Shown: positions 35,792 to 43,944, counted from the first letter of the stretch. The stretch: 64,000 nt of DNA from Candidatus Hungatella pullicola (GCA_019114305.1 DXFU01000048.1:1-64000), one strand, 5' to 3'. Notes: a model not told the origin generated them from the letters alone. A program made the numbers and translations.

Positions 35792-36505
35792 ATGAAAAAA
35801 ATTTCATTAAGTGACGACCTGAAAAGCAATTCTTATCCTGGAAGGGGGATTGTTATTGGAAAAACCCCTGATGGATCCAAGGCTGTAGCCGCTTACTTTA
35901 TCATGGGAAGAAGTGAGAACAGCCGCAACCGAATTTTTGTTGAAGATGGAGAAGGAATTCGGACCCAGGCATTTGATCCTTCCAAATTAACAGATCCCAG
36001 CCTTATTATCTATGCACCGGTACGGGTACTGGGAAATAAAACAATTGTAACAAATGGAGACCAGACGGATACCATTTATGAGGGTATGGATAAGCAGCTT
36101 ACATTTGAGCAGTCTTTAAGAAGCAGAGAATTCGAACCAGACGGCCCTAATTATACTCCAAGAATTTCTGGAATTATGCATTTGGAAGGCGGAAAATACA
36201 ATTATGCCATGTCAATTTTAAAGAGCAATCATGGTGATCCTTCTTCCTGCAACCGCTATACCTTTGCTTATGAGAATCCAACGGCTGGAGAGGCGCATTT
36301 TATTCATACTTATATGCATGACGGCAATCCTCTTCCAAGCTTTGAGGGCGAGCCGAAGCTTGTTGATTTGAGCGATGATATAGATGAATTTGCCAATATG
36401 ATATGGGAGAGTCTGAACGAGGAAAACAAAGTTTCTCTTTTTGTCCGCTATATTGATATTGCTGCAGGAACTTATGAAACTAGGATTATCAATAAAAACA
36501 AATAA
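35792..36505 (+). CDS. IMP cyclohydrolase (PurO-like)
   Basis: A 237-residue protein of the IMP_cyclohyd family (NTN-hydrolase fold), closing FAICAR to IMP. Family blocks are YPGRGIVIGKTPDG, AYFIMGRSENSRNR, NGDQTDTIYEGM and PNYTPRISG. In most bacteria this step is done by the N-terminal domain of bifunctional PurH; here a separate, archaeal-style enzyme is used. ATG follows AGGAGGA, 15 bases before the transformylase gene. Confidence 0.88.
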   Translation: MKKISLSDDLKSNSYPGRGIVIGKTPDGSKAVAAYFIMGRSENSRNRIFVEDGEGIRTQAFDPSKLTDPSLIIYAPVRVLGNKTIVTNGDQTDTIYEGMDKQLTFEQSLRSREFEPDGPNYTPRISGIMHLEGGKYNYAMSILKSNHGDPSSCNRYTFAYENPTAGEAHFIHTYMHDGNPLPSFEGEPKLVDLSDDIDEFANMIWESLNEENKVSLFVRYIDIAAGTYETRIINKNK

Positions 36506-36520
36506 GAAAGGGAGAGGAAA

Positions 36521-37699
36521 ATGAACGAATTAGAACTGAAATACGGCTGTAATCCCAATCAGAAGCCTTCCAGAATTTTTATGAAAGATGGAGCCCAGCT
36601 TCCTATTACTGTGCTTTGCGGACGCCCGGGGTACATTAATTTTCTTGACGCTTTAAATGGCTGGCAGCTGGTGAAGGAACTGAAAGAGGCAACAGGACTT
36701 CCGGCAGCCGCCTCTTTTAAACATGTATCCCCTGCCGGAGCGGCAGTAGGCCTTCCTCTCAGCGATGTATTAAAAAAGATTTATTGGGTAGATGATATGG
36801 GAGAACTTTCCAGTTTGGCCTGTGCCTATGCCAGAGCAAGAGGTGCGGACAGAATGTCTTCTTTCGGTGATTTTATAGCTCTTTCTGATGTCTGTGATAC
36901 AGATACAGCCCGAATGATCAAGAGGGAAGTTTCTGACGGTGTCATTGCTCCTGGATTTGAACCGGAAGCGTTGGAAATCTTAAAGTCCAAGAAGAATGGA
37001 AATTACAATGTAATAGCCATAGATCCTGACTACCGTCCGGATCCTATTGAACGCAAGCAGGTTTATGGGGTTGTCTTTGAGCAGGGAAGAAATGAATTGA
37101 ACATTGATGGGGAACTTCTAAAAAATGTGGTTACAGAAAACAAAGAGATACCAGAAGAAGCAAAAAGAGATCTGATTATTTCCCTTATAACCTTAAAATA
37201 TACTCAGTCTAATTCTGTATGCTATGTGAAAGACGGACAGGCCATTGGAATCGGAGCAGGTCAGCAGTCCCGAGTACATTGCACCAGACTGGCAGGGAAT
37301 AAGGCTGACAACTGGTTCCTTCGTCAGGCACCTCAAGTATTATCCCTTCCTTTTGCAGATGAAATTAAGAGAGCGGACAGAGACAATGCCATTGATGTGT
37401 ATATCAGTGATGATCCCATGGATGTGCTGGAGGACGGAAGATGGCAGAAAATTTTCAAAGAAAAGCCAGAGATATTTACCAGAGAGGCTAAGAGAGAATG
37501 GCTGGATCAGATGACCGGTGTTTCCCTGGGATCTGACGCTTTCTTCCCATTTGGAGATAATATTGATCGTGCATATAAGAGCGGTGTGTCCTATGTGGCT
37601 CAGCCAGGAGGATCTGTAAGAGATGACCAGGTTATTGAAACCTGCAATAAATATGGAATGGCTATGGCGTTTACTGGAATTCGTCTGTTCCACCACTAA
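36521..37699 (+). CDS. AICAR transformylase (PurH C-terminal domain type, standalone)
   Basis: The 392-residue protein corresponds to the formyltransferase half of PurH only. It has KYGCNPNQKPS, ASFKHVSPAGAAVG, the LKYTQSNSVCYVKDGQAIGIGAGQQSRVHC block (folate/AICAR site), and DAFFPFGDNIDRA with VAQPGGSVRDD at the C-terminus. It uses 10-formyl-THF to convert AICAR to FAICAR, then the upstream PurO-like enzyme closes the ring. Both are under the ZTP switch. Confidence 0.92.
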   Translation: MNELELKYGCNPNQKPSRIFMKDGAQLPITVLCGRPGYINFLDALNGWQLVKELKEATGLPAAASFKHVSPAGAAVGLPLSDVLKKIYWVDDMGELSSLACAYARARGADRMSSFGDFIALSDVCDTDTARMIKREVSDGVIAPGFEPEALEILKSKKNGNYNVIAIDPDYRPDPIERKQVYGVVFEQGRNELNIDGELLKNVVTENKEIPEEAKRDLIISLITLKYTQSNSVCYVKDGQAIGIGAGQQSRVHCTRLAGNKADNWFLRQAPQVLSLPFADEIKRADRDNAIDVYISDDPMDVLEDGRWQKIFKEKPEIFTREAKREWLDQMTGVSLGSDAFFPFGDNIDRAYKSGVSYVAQPGGSVRDDQVIETCNKYGMAMAFTGIRLFHH

Positions 37700-37716
37700 G
37701 CTGAAAAATCATTATT

Positions 37717-37746
37717 GAGAGTCCTGATATAAGGGACTCTCTTTTT
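37717..37746 (+). terminator. purine gene pair terminator
   Basis: GAGAGTCC (37717-37724) pairs with GGACTCTC (37734-37741), followed by TTTTT. Confidence 0.85.
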
Positions 37747-37819
37747 ATGGAAGTGTAAAAGCACTATAGGCCCGGCCGCGGCATAAAATGAAAGTAAGTA
37801 ACTTTTAAGGCGGCTTTCT

Positions 37820-38464
37820 TTGAAGACTTTTCCCAAACCCTTAACTGCACGAGAGGAACAGGAATGCCTGGAACGCTATCAGGCCGGTGACCAGGAAGCC
37901 AGAGCTACATTAATTGAGCGGAATATGCGGCTGGTAGCCCATGTGGCAAAGAAATATCAAAATACAGATTACGATACAGAAGATCTCTTGTCTGTAGGAA
38001 CTATAGGTCTGATAAAGGCTGTCAATACCTTCCATCCGGACCGGGGATCCAGATTATCCACCTATGCGGCAAAGTGCGTGGAGAATGAAATCCTCATGCT
38101 CCTCCGTGCCAGTAAAAAGTATTCCAGAGAGGTGTCTCTCTTCGAGCCTATCGGTATTGATAAGGATGGGGAAACAGTCAGTTTGGTTGATGTCATAGAA
38201 ATGGAGAATAAGGAAACTTTGGAAATGATGATTTTGGACCAGGATATCAGAGAGCTTTACCAGGCTTTTGAGTCCTGCCTGAAAGAAACCGAACAGACAG
38301 TAATTTCCATGCGATACGGACTATATGGGAAGAAGAGCCATACACAGAGAGAGATTGCTGATGTTTTGGGTATTTCCAGATCCTATGTAAGCCGGATTGA
38401 AAAAAAGGCTATTGAAAAACTTCGATGGGAGTTTGACAGAAAAGAAAAAATAAAAAAAATATAA
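37820..38464 (+). CDS. sigK: late mother-cell sporulation sigma factor, SigK type
   Basis: A 214-residue sigma-70 family factor with region 2 (ERNMRLVAHVAKKYQNT, DLLSVGTIGLIKAVNTF, STYAAKCVENEILMLLR) and region 4 (REIADVLGISRSYVSRIEKKAIEKL). FPKPLTAREEQECLERYQAGD aligns with mature SigK. An in-frame stop at 37799 leaves no room for the inhibitory pro-sequence. TTG at 37820 follows AAGGCGG. It controls late spore coat genes in relatives. CATAAAAT at 37782-37789 resembles a SigE -10 element, but the -35 is weak. Confidence 0.85.
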   Translation: MKTFPKPLTAREEQECLERYQAGDQEARATLIERNMRLVAHVAKKYQNTDYDTEDLLSVGTIGLIKAVNTFHPDRGSRLSTYAAKCVENEILMLLRASKKYSREVSLFEPIGIDKDGETVSLVDVIEMENKETLEMMILDQDIRELYQAFESCLKETEQTVISMRYGLYGKKSHTQREIADVLGISRSYVSRIEKKAIEKLRWEFDRKEKIKKI

Positions 38465-38532
38465 AATAAATATAAACATTAGGTTGACTTTTTTTGAAAA
38501 TTTGTTAACATTATCATAAGTTAATAATCAAT

Positions 38533-38560
38533 GGATTGTTACTGGGAAGCAGGCAAAACC
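38533..38560 (+). promoter_or_regulatory. LicT/BglG-class ribonucleic antiterminator (RAT) element
   Basis: GGATTGTTACTG, four spacer bases, then GCAGGCAAAACC: this is the RAT of the LicT/SacY family. Its last bases overlap the 5' arm of the terminator at 38555, so bound antiterminator and terminator exclude each other. Confidence 0.92.
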
Positions 38561-38616
38561 AATTTTGAACTAAGAAAATAAAGGGTTTATTTTCATGCTC
38601 AGAATTGGTTTTTTTA
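38555..38616 (+). terminator. RAT-controlled terminator
   Basis: AAAACCAATT pairs with AATTGGTTTT and an inner GAAAATAAA/TTTATTTTC stem extends it; a T run follows. It lies 20 bases before the antiterminator gene. Confidence 0.88.
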
Positions 38617-38635
38617 TTTCAGGTGGAAATTTATT

Positions 38636-39475
38636 ATGTTAATCGACAAGATCATTAATAATAATATTGTAAGCGCCATAGAAGAAGATGGAACCGAGAT
38701 AGTGGTGATGGGACGGGGCATTGGATTTGGTGTGAAGGCGGGAGCTGTGATTCCGGATACCAAAATTGAGAAAGTATTTCGTCTGGACAGTCAGAACAGT
38801 TTGGATCGCTTTAAAGAGCTTTTGGCTAATCTTCCGTTAGAGCATCTTCAGGTGTCTGCAGAGATTATTAATTACGCAAAGGATGTCTTGAATCGAAGAA
38901 TAAACGAGAATATTTACATTACATTGACGGATCATATTAATTTCGCTATTCATCGTTTCCGTCAGAAGATTCGTTTTTCCAATCCTCTTCTCAGTGAAAT
39001 CAAGACTTTTTACAAGGAAGAGTATTTGATAGGAGAGTATGCCATTGCTCTGATTCAGCGTAAGATCGGTGTTGATCTGCCTGTGGATGAGGCAGGCTTT
39101 ATTGCCCTTCATATCGTGAACGCAGAATATAATATGGGTATGAGAGAGACTATGGATATTACCAATTTGATTCAGAAAGTGGTGGAAATTGTAAAAAAAC
39201 ACTTTTCCGTGCTTCCTGATAAAGAATCATTGTATTATCAGCGGTTTGTGACCCATTTAAGATTCCTTGCTCAGAGAATTGTGGCAGGAGAACTTCTTGA
39301 CAGTGAAAATCAGGAGTTTGAACGGCTGATTTCTAGTATGTATCCGGAGGAATATGCCTGCAGTCTGGAGATAAAGGAATACATACGCAGTTCCTGCCAT
39401 TATACAGTTACAGATGAGGAAACTGCTTATTTGGCTGTTCATATAAAGAGAATGAGAATACAGGAAAGGAGATAG
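38636..39475 (+). CDS. licT: PTS-responsive transcription antiterminator, LicT/BglG family
   Basis: A 279-residue BglG-family protein. The RNA-binding CAT domain is residues about 1-55 (VSAIEEDGTEIVVMGRGIGFG), followed by two PRD domains with conserved His (LTDHINFAIHRF; FIALHIVNAE; YYQRFVTHLRFLAQRI; TAYLAVHIKRM). Phosphorylation by PTS proteins decides whether it dimerises and binds the RAT upstream of itself, so the operon is autoregulated. The RAT class matches LicT rather than GlcT. ATG follows AGGTGG. Confidence 0.9.
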   Translation: MLIDKIINNNIVSAIEEDGTEIVVMGRGIGFGVKAGAVIPDTKIEKVFRLDSQNSLDRFKELLANLPLEHLQVSAEIINYAKDVLNRRINENIYITLTDHINFAIHRFRQKIRFSNPLLSEIKTFYKEEYLIGEYAIALIQRKIGVDLPVDEAGFIALHIVNAEYNMGMRETMDITNLIQKVVEIVKKHFSVLPDKESLYYQRFVTHLRFLAQRIVAGELLDSENQEFERLISSMYPEEYACSLEIKEYIRSSCHYTVTDEETAYLAVHIKRMRIQERR

Positions 39476-39480
39476 ATCAT

Positions 39481-39966
39481 ATGTTTGAATCATTGAAGAA
39501 GATGTTTAAGGGAGATCAGAAGGAAATGATTCTGTCGCCGGCAGAGGGGGAGTCGGTCCCCTTAAGCCAGGTGAATGATCCCACCTTCAGTCAGGAGCTT
39601 TTGGGCAAAGGAGTTGCTATTATACCGTCTAAGGGCAGGATTGTGGCTCCGGCAGACGGAGTGGTAACAGTTATGTTTGAGACAAAGCATGCGGTCAGTA
39701 TTACCACAGAAGGCGGCGCGGAGCTGATTATTCATGTGGGACTGGATACTGTAAACTTAAAAGGCAAATATTTTAAAGCCTTTAAAAATCAGGGGGATAA
39801 GGTGAAACAGGGAGATCTTCTTTTGGAATTTGATTTAGATTCCATAAAACAGGAGGGGTATGATGTGATTACTCCTGTTATTGTATGTAATACGCCGAAT
39901 TATCCTGATATGGTATGCCGTACCGGTACTGCCGTGAAGGAATTGGATCCGGTGATAGAGCTGTAG
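39481..39966 (+). CDS. PTS glucose-family EIIA component
   Basis: A 161-residue EIIA-Glc (Crr-like) protein. The phosphorylated His is His85 in LIIHVGLDTVNLKGK, and the family core IVAPADGVVTVMFETKHAVS is intact. It passes phosphate from HPr to the EIIB domain of the EIICB encoded two genes on. It starts six bases after licT. Confidence 0.93.
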   Translation: MFESLKKMFKGDQKEMILSPAEGESVPLSQVNDPTFSQELLGKGVAIIPSKGRIVAPADGVVTVMFETKHAVSITTEGGAELIIHVGLDTVNLKGKYFKAFKNQGDKVKQGDLLLEFDLDSIKQEGYDVITPVIVCNTPNYPDMVCRTGTAVKELDPVIEL

Positions 39967-39975
39967 GTTGGTAAG

Positions 39976-40239
39976 ATGATAAGTTATCTGTATCAAATCA
40001 AAAATCCTCAAGGCCTTCACGCAAGGCCGGCCTCTAAACTGTTTATGGAAGCGGGAAAGTTTTCAAGTGCCATTGTTTTAAAAACCACCAAAGGAGAGGC
40101 AGACTGCAGAAACCTGTTAGAAATTATGGGATTAGGTGCAGAATCAGGGGAGATGGTTGAGTTTTCTTTCAGCGGTGAGGATGAGGACAGAGCGAAAGCT
40201 GCTTTTCAAAAATTAGTTGAAGATGATTTGAACCTGTGA
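39976..40239 (+). CDS. HPr-family phosphocarrier lacking Ser46
   Basis: An 87-residue HPr with active-site His15 (PQGLHARPASKL). Aligned without gaps to Bacillus HPr, position 46 is Asn (CRNLLEIMGLG), where classical Firmicute HPr has the Ser phosphorylated by HPr kinase. It can therefore carry phosphate but probably cannot act as a CcpA co-repressor. It is likely a dedicated HPr for this PTS; the general ptsHI genes are not in the window. It starts nine bases after the EIIA gene. Confidence 0.85.
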   Translation: MISYLYQIKNPQGLHARPASKLFMEAGKFSSAIVLKTTKGEADCRNLLEIMGLGAESGEMVEFSFSGEDEDRAKAAFQKLVEDDLNL

Positions 40240-40294
40240 AGATGCAGGAGCAAATAAAAAATGTCCTATGGGGCGAAAGAAAGGGGTTTTTAGT

Positions 40295-41740
40295 ATGATG
40301 AAGTATCTGCAAAAACTGGGTAAATCATTGATGCTCCCAGTTGCATGTCTTCCAGCAGCAGGAATCCTGATGGGTATTGGTTATATGATCAGCCCGTCTG
40401 TTATGTCTGGTGTGGGGACGCCTAACGCCATTGCCTTTTTCCTGGTTAAGGCAGGAGGCGCCATTATTGATAATATGGCGATTCTGTTTGCTATCGGCGT
40501 AGCAGTGGGAATGGCTGATGACCATGATGGAACTGCTGCATTGGCTGGTATTGTATGCTGGCTGATGATACAGCAGATTTTGTCGCCTGCTGTAGTAGCT
40601 ACTTTGAAAGGCATAGACGTGTCAGAAGTCAATGCAGCTTTTTCCAAAGTAAACAATCAGTTTATCGGTATTTTAAGCGGTATTATCGGTTCTATGTGTT
40701 ATAACAGATTCAAAAACACAAAGCTTCCCGATGCCTTGTCATTCTTCAGCGGCAAAAGAAGCGTTGCCATCGTTACCGCTCTGGCAGCTTTAGTTGCCAG
40801 CCTGGTTCTGTTCTTTGTATGGCCTATCGTTTACAGTGGACTGGTTGCCTTTGGTGAGGCTATCATCAGCCTGGGCGCTGTGGGAGCAGGTATCTATGGA
40901 TTCTTCAATCGTCTGCTGATTCCGGTAGGTCTGCACCATGCGCTGAATTCTGTATTCTGGTTTGACGTGGCAGGAATTAACGATATTGCTAATTTCTGGG
41001 GCGGCACAGGTACATATGGTGTAACAGGTATGTATATGACCGGTTTCTTCCCGGTTATGATGTTTGGTCTTCCGGCAGCGGCCTTGGCTATGTACCATAC
41101 TGCAAAGCCAGGAAGAAAAAAACAGGCCTATGGTTTGCTGTTTGCGGCAGCGGTATGTTCTTTCTTTACCGGTGTTACAGAACCTTTGGAGTTTGCATTT
41201 ATGTTCTTAGCTCCTGGTCTGTATTTGATTCACGCTATTTTGACAGGTATTTCTTTAACTATCTGTGCGCTTCTTCCTGTTAGAGCAGGCTTTAACTTCA
41301 GTGCCGGTTTTGTTGACTGGTTCTTAAGCCTTAGAGTGCCAATGGCTCAGAATCCCCTTCTGTTGATCCCTATTGGCTTAGTATATGGTGTTGTATATTA
41401 TATTGTATTCCGTTTCGCCATTACAAAATTCAATTTCAAAACTCCTGGACGTGAGGATGATGATATTGATGAAAGCAAGGTAACACTGGCAAACAACGAT
41501 TATACTCAGGTCGCTTCCATTATCCTGGAAGGCCTTGGCGGAAAGGGTAACATTACAAGTATTGATAACTGTATTACAAGACTTAGACTGGAAATCAAGG
41601 ATTATACTCAGGTTGACGAGAAAAAGATTAAGTCCGCCGGAGTTGCAGGTGTAATTCGGCCAAGCAAGAACAATGTTCAGGTTGTTGTGGGAACTCAAGT
41701 TCAGTTTGTGGCGGATGAATTTAAGAAGCTGTGTAAATAG
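40295..41740 (+). CDS. PTS EIICB component, glucose/GlcNAc family
   Basis: A 481-residue permease. The EIIC membrane domain of the Glc family covers residues about 1-380 (KSLMLPVACLPAAGILMGIGY; GLHHALNSVFWFDVAGIND; FFTGVTEPLEFAFMF). The EIIB domain is C-terminal with phospho-Cys426 in SIDNCITRLRL. The operon supplies its EIIA separately. Glucose or N-acetylglucosamine is the likely sugar, but specificity cannot be told. ATG at 40295 (or 40298) follows GAAAGGGG. Confidence 0.9.
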   Translation: MMKYLQKLGKSLMLPVACLPAAGILMGIGYMISPSVMSGVGTPNAIAFFLVKAGGAIIDNMAILFAIGVAVGMADDHDGTAALAGIVCWLMIQQILSPAVVATLKGIDVSEVNAAFSKVNNQFIGILSGIIGSMCYNRFKNTKLPDALSFFSGKRSVAIVTALAALVASLVLFFVWPIVYSGLVAFGEAIISLGAVGAGIYGFFNRLLIPVGLHHALNSVFWFDVAGINDIANFWGGTGTYGVTGMYMTGFFPVMMFGLPAAALAMYHTAKPGRKKQAYGLLFAAAVCSFFTGVTEPLEFAFMFLAPGLYLIHAILTGISLTICALLPVRAGFNFSAGFVDWFLSLRVPMAQNPLLLIPIGLVYGVVYYIVFRFAITKFNFKTPGREDDDIDESKVTLANNDYTQVASIILEGLGGKGNITSIDNCITRLRLEIKDYTQVDEKKIKSAGVAGVIRPSKNNVQVVVGTQVQFVADEFKKLCK

Positions 41741-41759
41741 TCTTTGTAAAGGAAACGAG

Positions 41760-41789
41760 CGGGAGATGGAGATTCCATCTCCCGTTTTT
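41760..41789 (+). terminator. PTS operon terminator
   Basis: CGGGAGATGGA (41760-41770) pairs perfectly with TCCATCTCCCG (41774-41784), followed by TTTTT. Confidence 0.9.
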
Positions 41790-41953
41790 CTTTGTTGAAA
41801 AGAGAATTCTATAAAAGCTGCCCTGCCAAGGGGGATGAAAGATTGGAAGCTGTGCTGCCCGTGGAGGCCTGCGCTGGAAGGAGAATTTAAAGTTCTGCTC
41901 GGCAGGAATCTTTTTAAAATTTATGTGAAATTGATGGACGAATTCTATATATG
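41790..41953. other. intergenic region with distant inverted repeat
   Basis: No gene is visible. CCTGCC (41822-41827) can pair with GGCAGG (41901-41906), which is followed by AATCTTTTT, enclosing a G-rich 73-base segment. It could be a small structured RNA or decayed sequence; no known RNA motif was recognised. Confidence 0.25.
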
Positions 41954-41962
41954 TGGTAAAAT
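41954..41962 (+). promoter_or_regulatory. extended -10 for signal peptidase gene
   Basis: TGG followed by TAAAAT (41957-41962) forms an extended -10. A TTGATG at 41931 is 20 bases upstream, too far for a standard -35. Confidence 0.4.
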
Positions 41963-41997
41963 AAACGGTGAAAAATATAAAGGAATCAGGTGCATCA

Positions 41998-42567
41998 ATG
42001 GAAGATAAGAAAAAAAATCAGGAAAAAGAGCCTATTAATGTAAAGAAGGAAATTTTTGAATGGGTTAAGATTATTGCGCTGGCTATTGTGATCGCATGGG
42101 TGATCAATAGTTTTATTATTGCCAATAGTAAGGTTCCGTCAGGGTCCATGGAAAAAACTATCATGACTGGAGACCGGATTATCGGTTCCAGACTTTCCTA
42201 TAAATTTGGAGGAGAACCTGAGCGGGGAGATATTGTGATTTTTGATCATCCAATAGGGCCTGGCGAAGAAGAAACCACTTTGGTAAAGCGCATTATTGGA
42301 CTTCCGGGAGAAACGGTTGACATTCGGAATAATAAAATTTACATTAACAATTCGGACGAGCCGTTGGAGGAGCCTTATTTGTGGGAATCAATGGAATCCG
42401 AAGATTATCATTTTGAGGTGCCTGAGGGATGTTATCTTATGTTGGGAGACAACAGGAATAACTCTGCCGATGCCAGGTATTGGCCGGACCCCTACGTGCC
42501 GGAAGATAAAATCCTAGCTAAAGTACTTTTCAGATATTTTCCTGGAATTAAATGGCTTGATGAGTAA
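41998..42567 (+). CDS. lepB: signal peptidase I
   Basis: A 189-residue type I signal peptidase with one N-terminal membrane helix (WVKIIALAIVIAWVINSFII). The catalytic Ser50 is in VPSGSMEKT and Lys97 in TLVKRIIGLPGE; the third block is MLGDNRNNSADARYW. It cleaves signal peptides of secreted proteins outside the membrane. The usual Pro of the SMxPT box is Lys here. ATG at 41998 is chosen over GTG at 41968, although the ribosome site (AGGTG) is weak. Confidence 0.92.
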   Translation: MEDKKKNQEKEPINVKKEIFEWVKIIALAIVIAWVINSFIIANSKVPSGSMEKTIMTGDRIIGSRLSYKFGGEPERGDIVIFDHPIGPGEEETTLVKRIIGLPGETVDIRNNKIYINNSDEPLEEPYLWESMESEDYHFEVPEGCYLMLGDNRNNSADARYWPDPYVPEDKILAKVLFRYFPGIKWLDE

Positions 42568-42582
42568 CAGACTGCAATTACA

Positions 42583-42627
42583 TGAAAAAAGCTAGACCTT
42601 TCTGTTTCTTGAAGGTCTAGCTTTTTC
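42583..42627. terminator. lepB terminator, symmetrical
   Basis: GAAAAA-GCTAGACCTT pairs with AAGGTCTAGCTTTTTC around an 11-base loop, with T-rich ends on both strands. Confidence 0.85.
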
Positions 42628-42673
42628 ATGGTAAAGGCTTTAAATATAAAATATGAAAAAGGAAGGGATTTTT

Positions 42674-43858
42674 ATGCTTTATACAGTACCTCATTACTGG
42701 AAGCAGTTTCGCTGTATTGCCGGGAATTGCCCGGATACCTGCTGCGCGGGCTGGTCTATAGGGATTGACCCTATATCTATGAAACGATACAAACATACAA
42801 AAGGGCCTTTGGGAAATCGCCTGAAAAATTCCGTTGACTGGAGGGAAAAAACGTTTCTTCAATACAAAAAGAGATGTTCCTTTCTGAATGAGGAAAATCT
42901 CTGCGATTTATATCTGGAGGGCGGAGAGAGAATGCTGTGTAAAACCTGCAGACAGTATCCGAGACATACAGAAGAATATGAAGGCGTGAGAGAAATTTCT
43001 CTTTCCCTTTCCTGTCCGGAAGCTGCCAGATTGATTTTAGGCTGCAGAGAGCCAGTACGTTTTTTATCCAGAGAGACACAGCAGGAAGAAAGCTATGAGG
43101 AATTTGATTTTTTCCTGTTTACCAAGTTGGAAGATGCCCGCGAGAAGATTTTGTCGGTGATGCAGGATCGGAACCGGGATGTATTTTTTCGGATGGCTAT
43201 CGTGCTTGCTATGGGATATAAAATTCAAATGTGTATAAGTAAAGATCAGCTCTTTATGCTGGATGAGGATCTTGCCAGTTTCCTGAAAGGAGACAGTATA
43301 GATAGGTTTTACAAAAAATGGCAGTCTATGATGCCTGGATCGAGACAATGGTTTAAGCTTGCCAGAACCTTTACGGAATGTCTTGACAGGCTGGAAGTAT
43401 TAAAGGAAGATTGGAATGTATACAGAGAAGAGAGAAAACAGCTCCTATTTGGAGAGGGTGACCAGATGTTTCAGGAGACCTGGAAAGCTTTCCTTGGCGA
43501 TAGGATGAAAAGCAAGGAGAGCAGGGAACAGTGGGGCCGGTGGCAGGAACAGTTAATGGTGTATTTCTTATTTACATATTTCTGCGGATCCGTTTATGAT
43601 GGAAAGGCCTTTTCTAAAATAAAACTGGCGTGTTATTCTACGATTATTATTGATCTTTTTGCGTGTTCTTTCTGGAAGGAGAATGGAGGGAAAATGGAGG
43701 AAGAGGATTTCCGGCAGATTGCTGTAAGATACTCCAGAGAAGTTGAACATTCAGATTTGAATCTGAATGCTCTGGATGACTTGTTTTGGAGGAATAAGAA
43801 TTTCTATCTCCGGCCTTTGCTGGAGTTTCTGGCTTTTTTTGCTGGGGGAAAGATGTAG
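42674..43858 (+). CDS. FliB-like cysteine-cluster protein (flagellin lysine-N-methylase family)
   Basis: A 394-residue protein with N-terminal FRCIAGNCPDTCCAGW and later CSFLNEENLC, MLCKTCRQYPR and SCPEAARLIL. The clustered cysteines are typical of the FliB / CxxCxxCC family and probably bind an iron-sulfur cluster or zinc. FliB methylates flagellin in Salmonella, but no flagellar gene is in the window, so the substrate here is open. The ATG at 42674 follows GGAAGGGA; an ATG seven codons earlier is possible. It appears monocistronic. Confidence 0.7.
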   Translation: MLYTVPHYWKQFRCIAGNCPDTCCAGWSIGIDPISMKRYKHTKGPLGNRLKNSVDWREKTFLQYKKRCSFLNEENLCDLYLEGGERMLCKTCRQYPRHTEEYEGVREISLSLSCPEAARLILGCREPVRFLSRETQQEESYEEFDFFLFTKLEDAREKILSVMQDRNRDVFFRMAIVLAMGYKIQMCISKDQLFMLDEDLASFLKGDSIDRFYKKWQSMMPGSRQWFKLARTFTECLDRLEVLKEDWNVYREERKQLLFGEGDQMFQETWKAFLGDRMKSKESREQWGRWQEQLMVYFLFTYFCGSVYDGKAFSKIKLACYSTIIIDLFACSFWKENGGKMEEEDFRQIAVRYSREVEHSDLNLNALDDLFWRNKNFYLRPLLEFLAFFAGGKM

Positions 43859-43944
43859 GAGAAAAAACGGCCTGATTTTCTTCTTGCAGCTCAATTTGGC
43901 TAATGATTGTTATAAATCTGTAATATTTCTTAAAAATAATTAAA

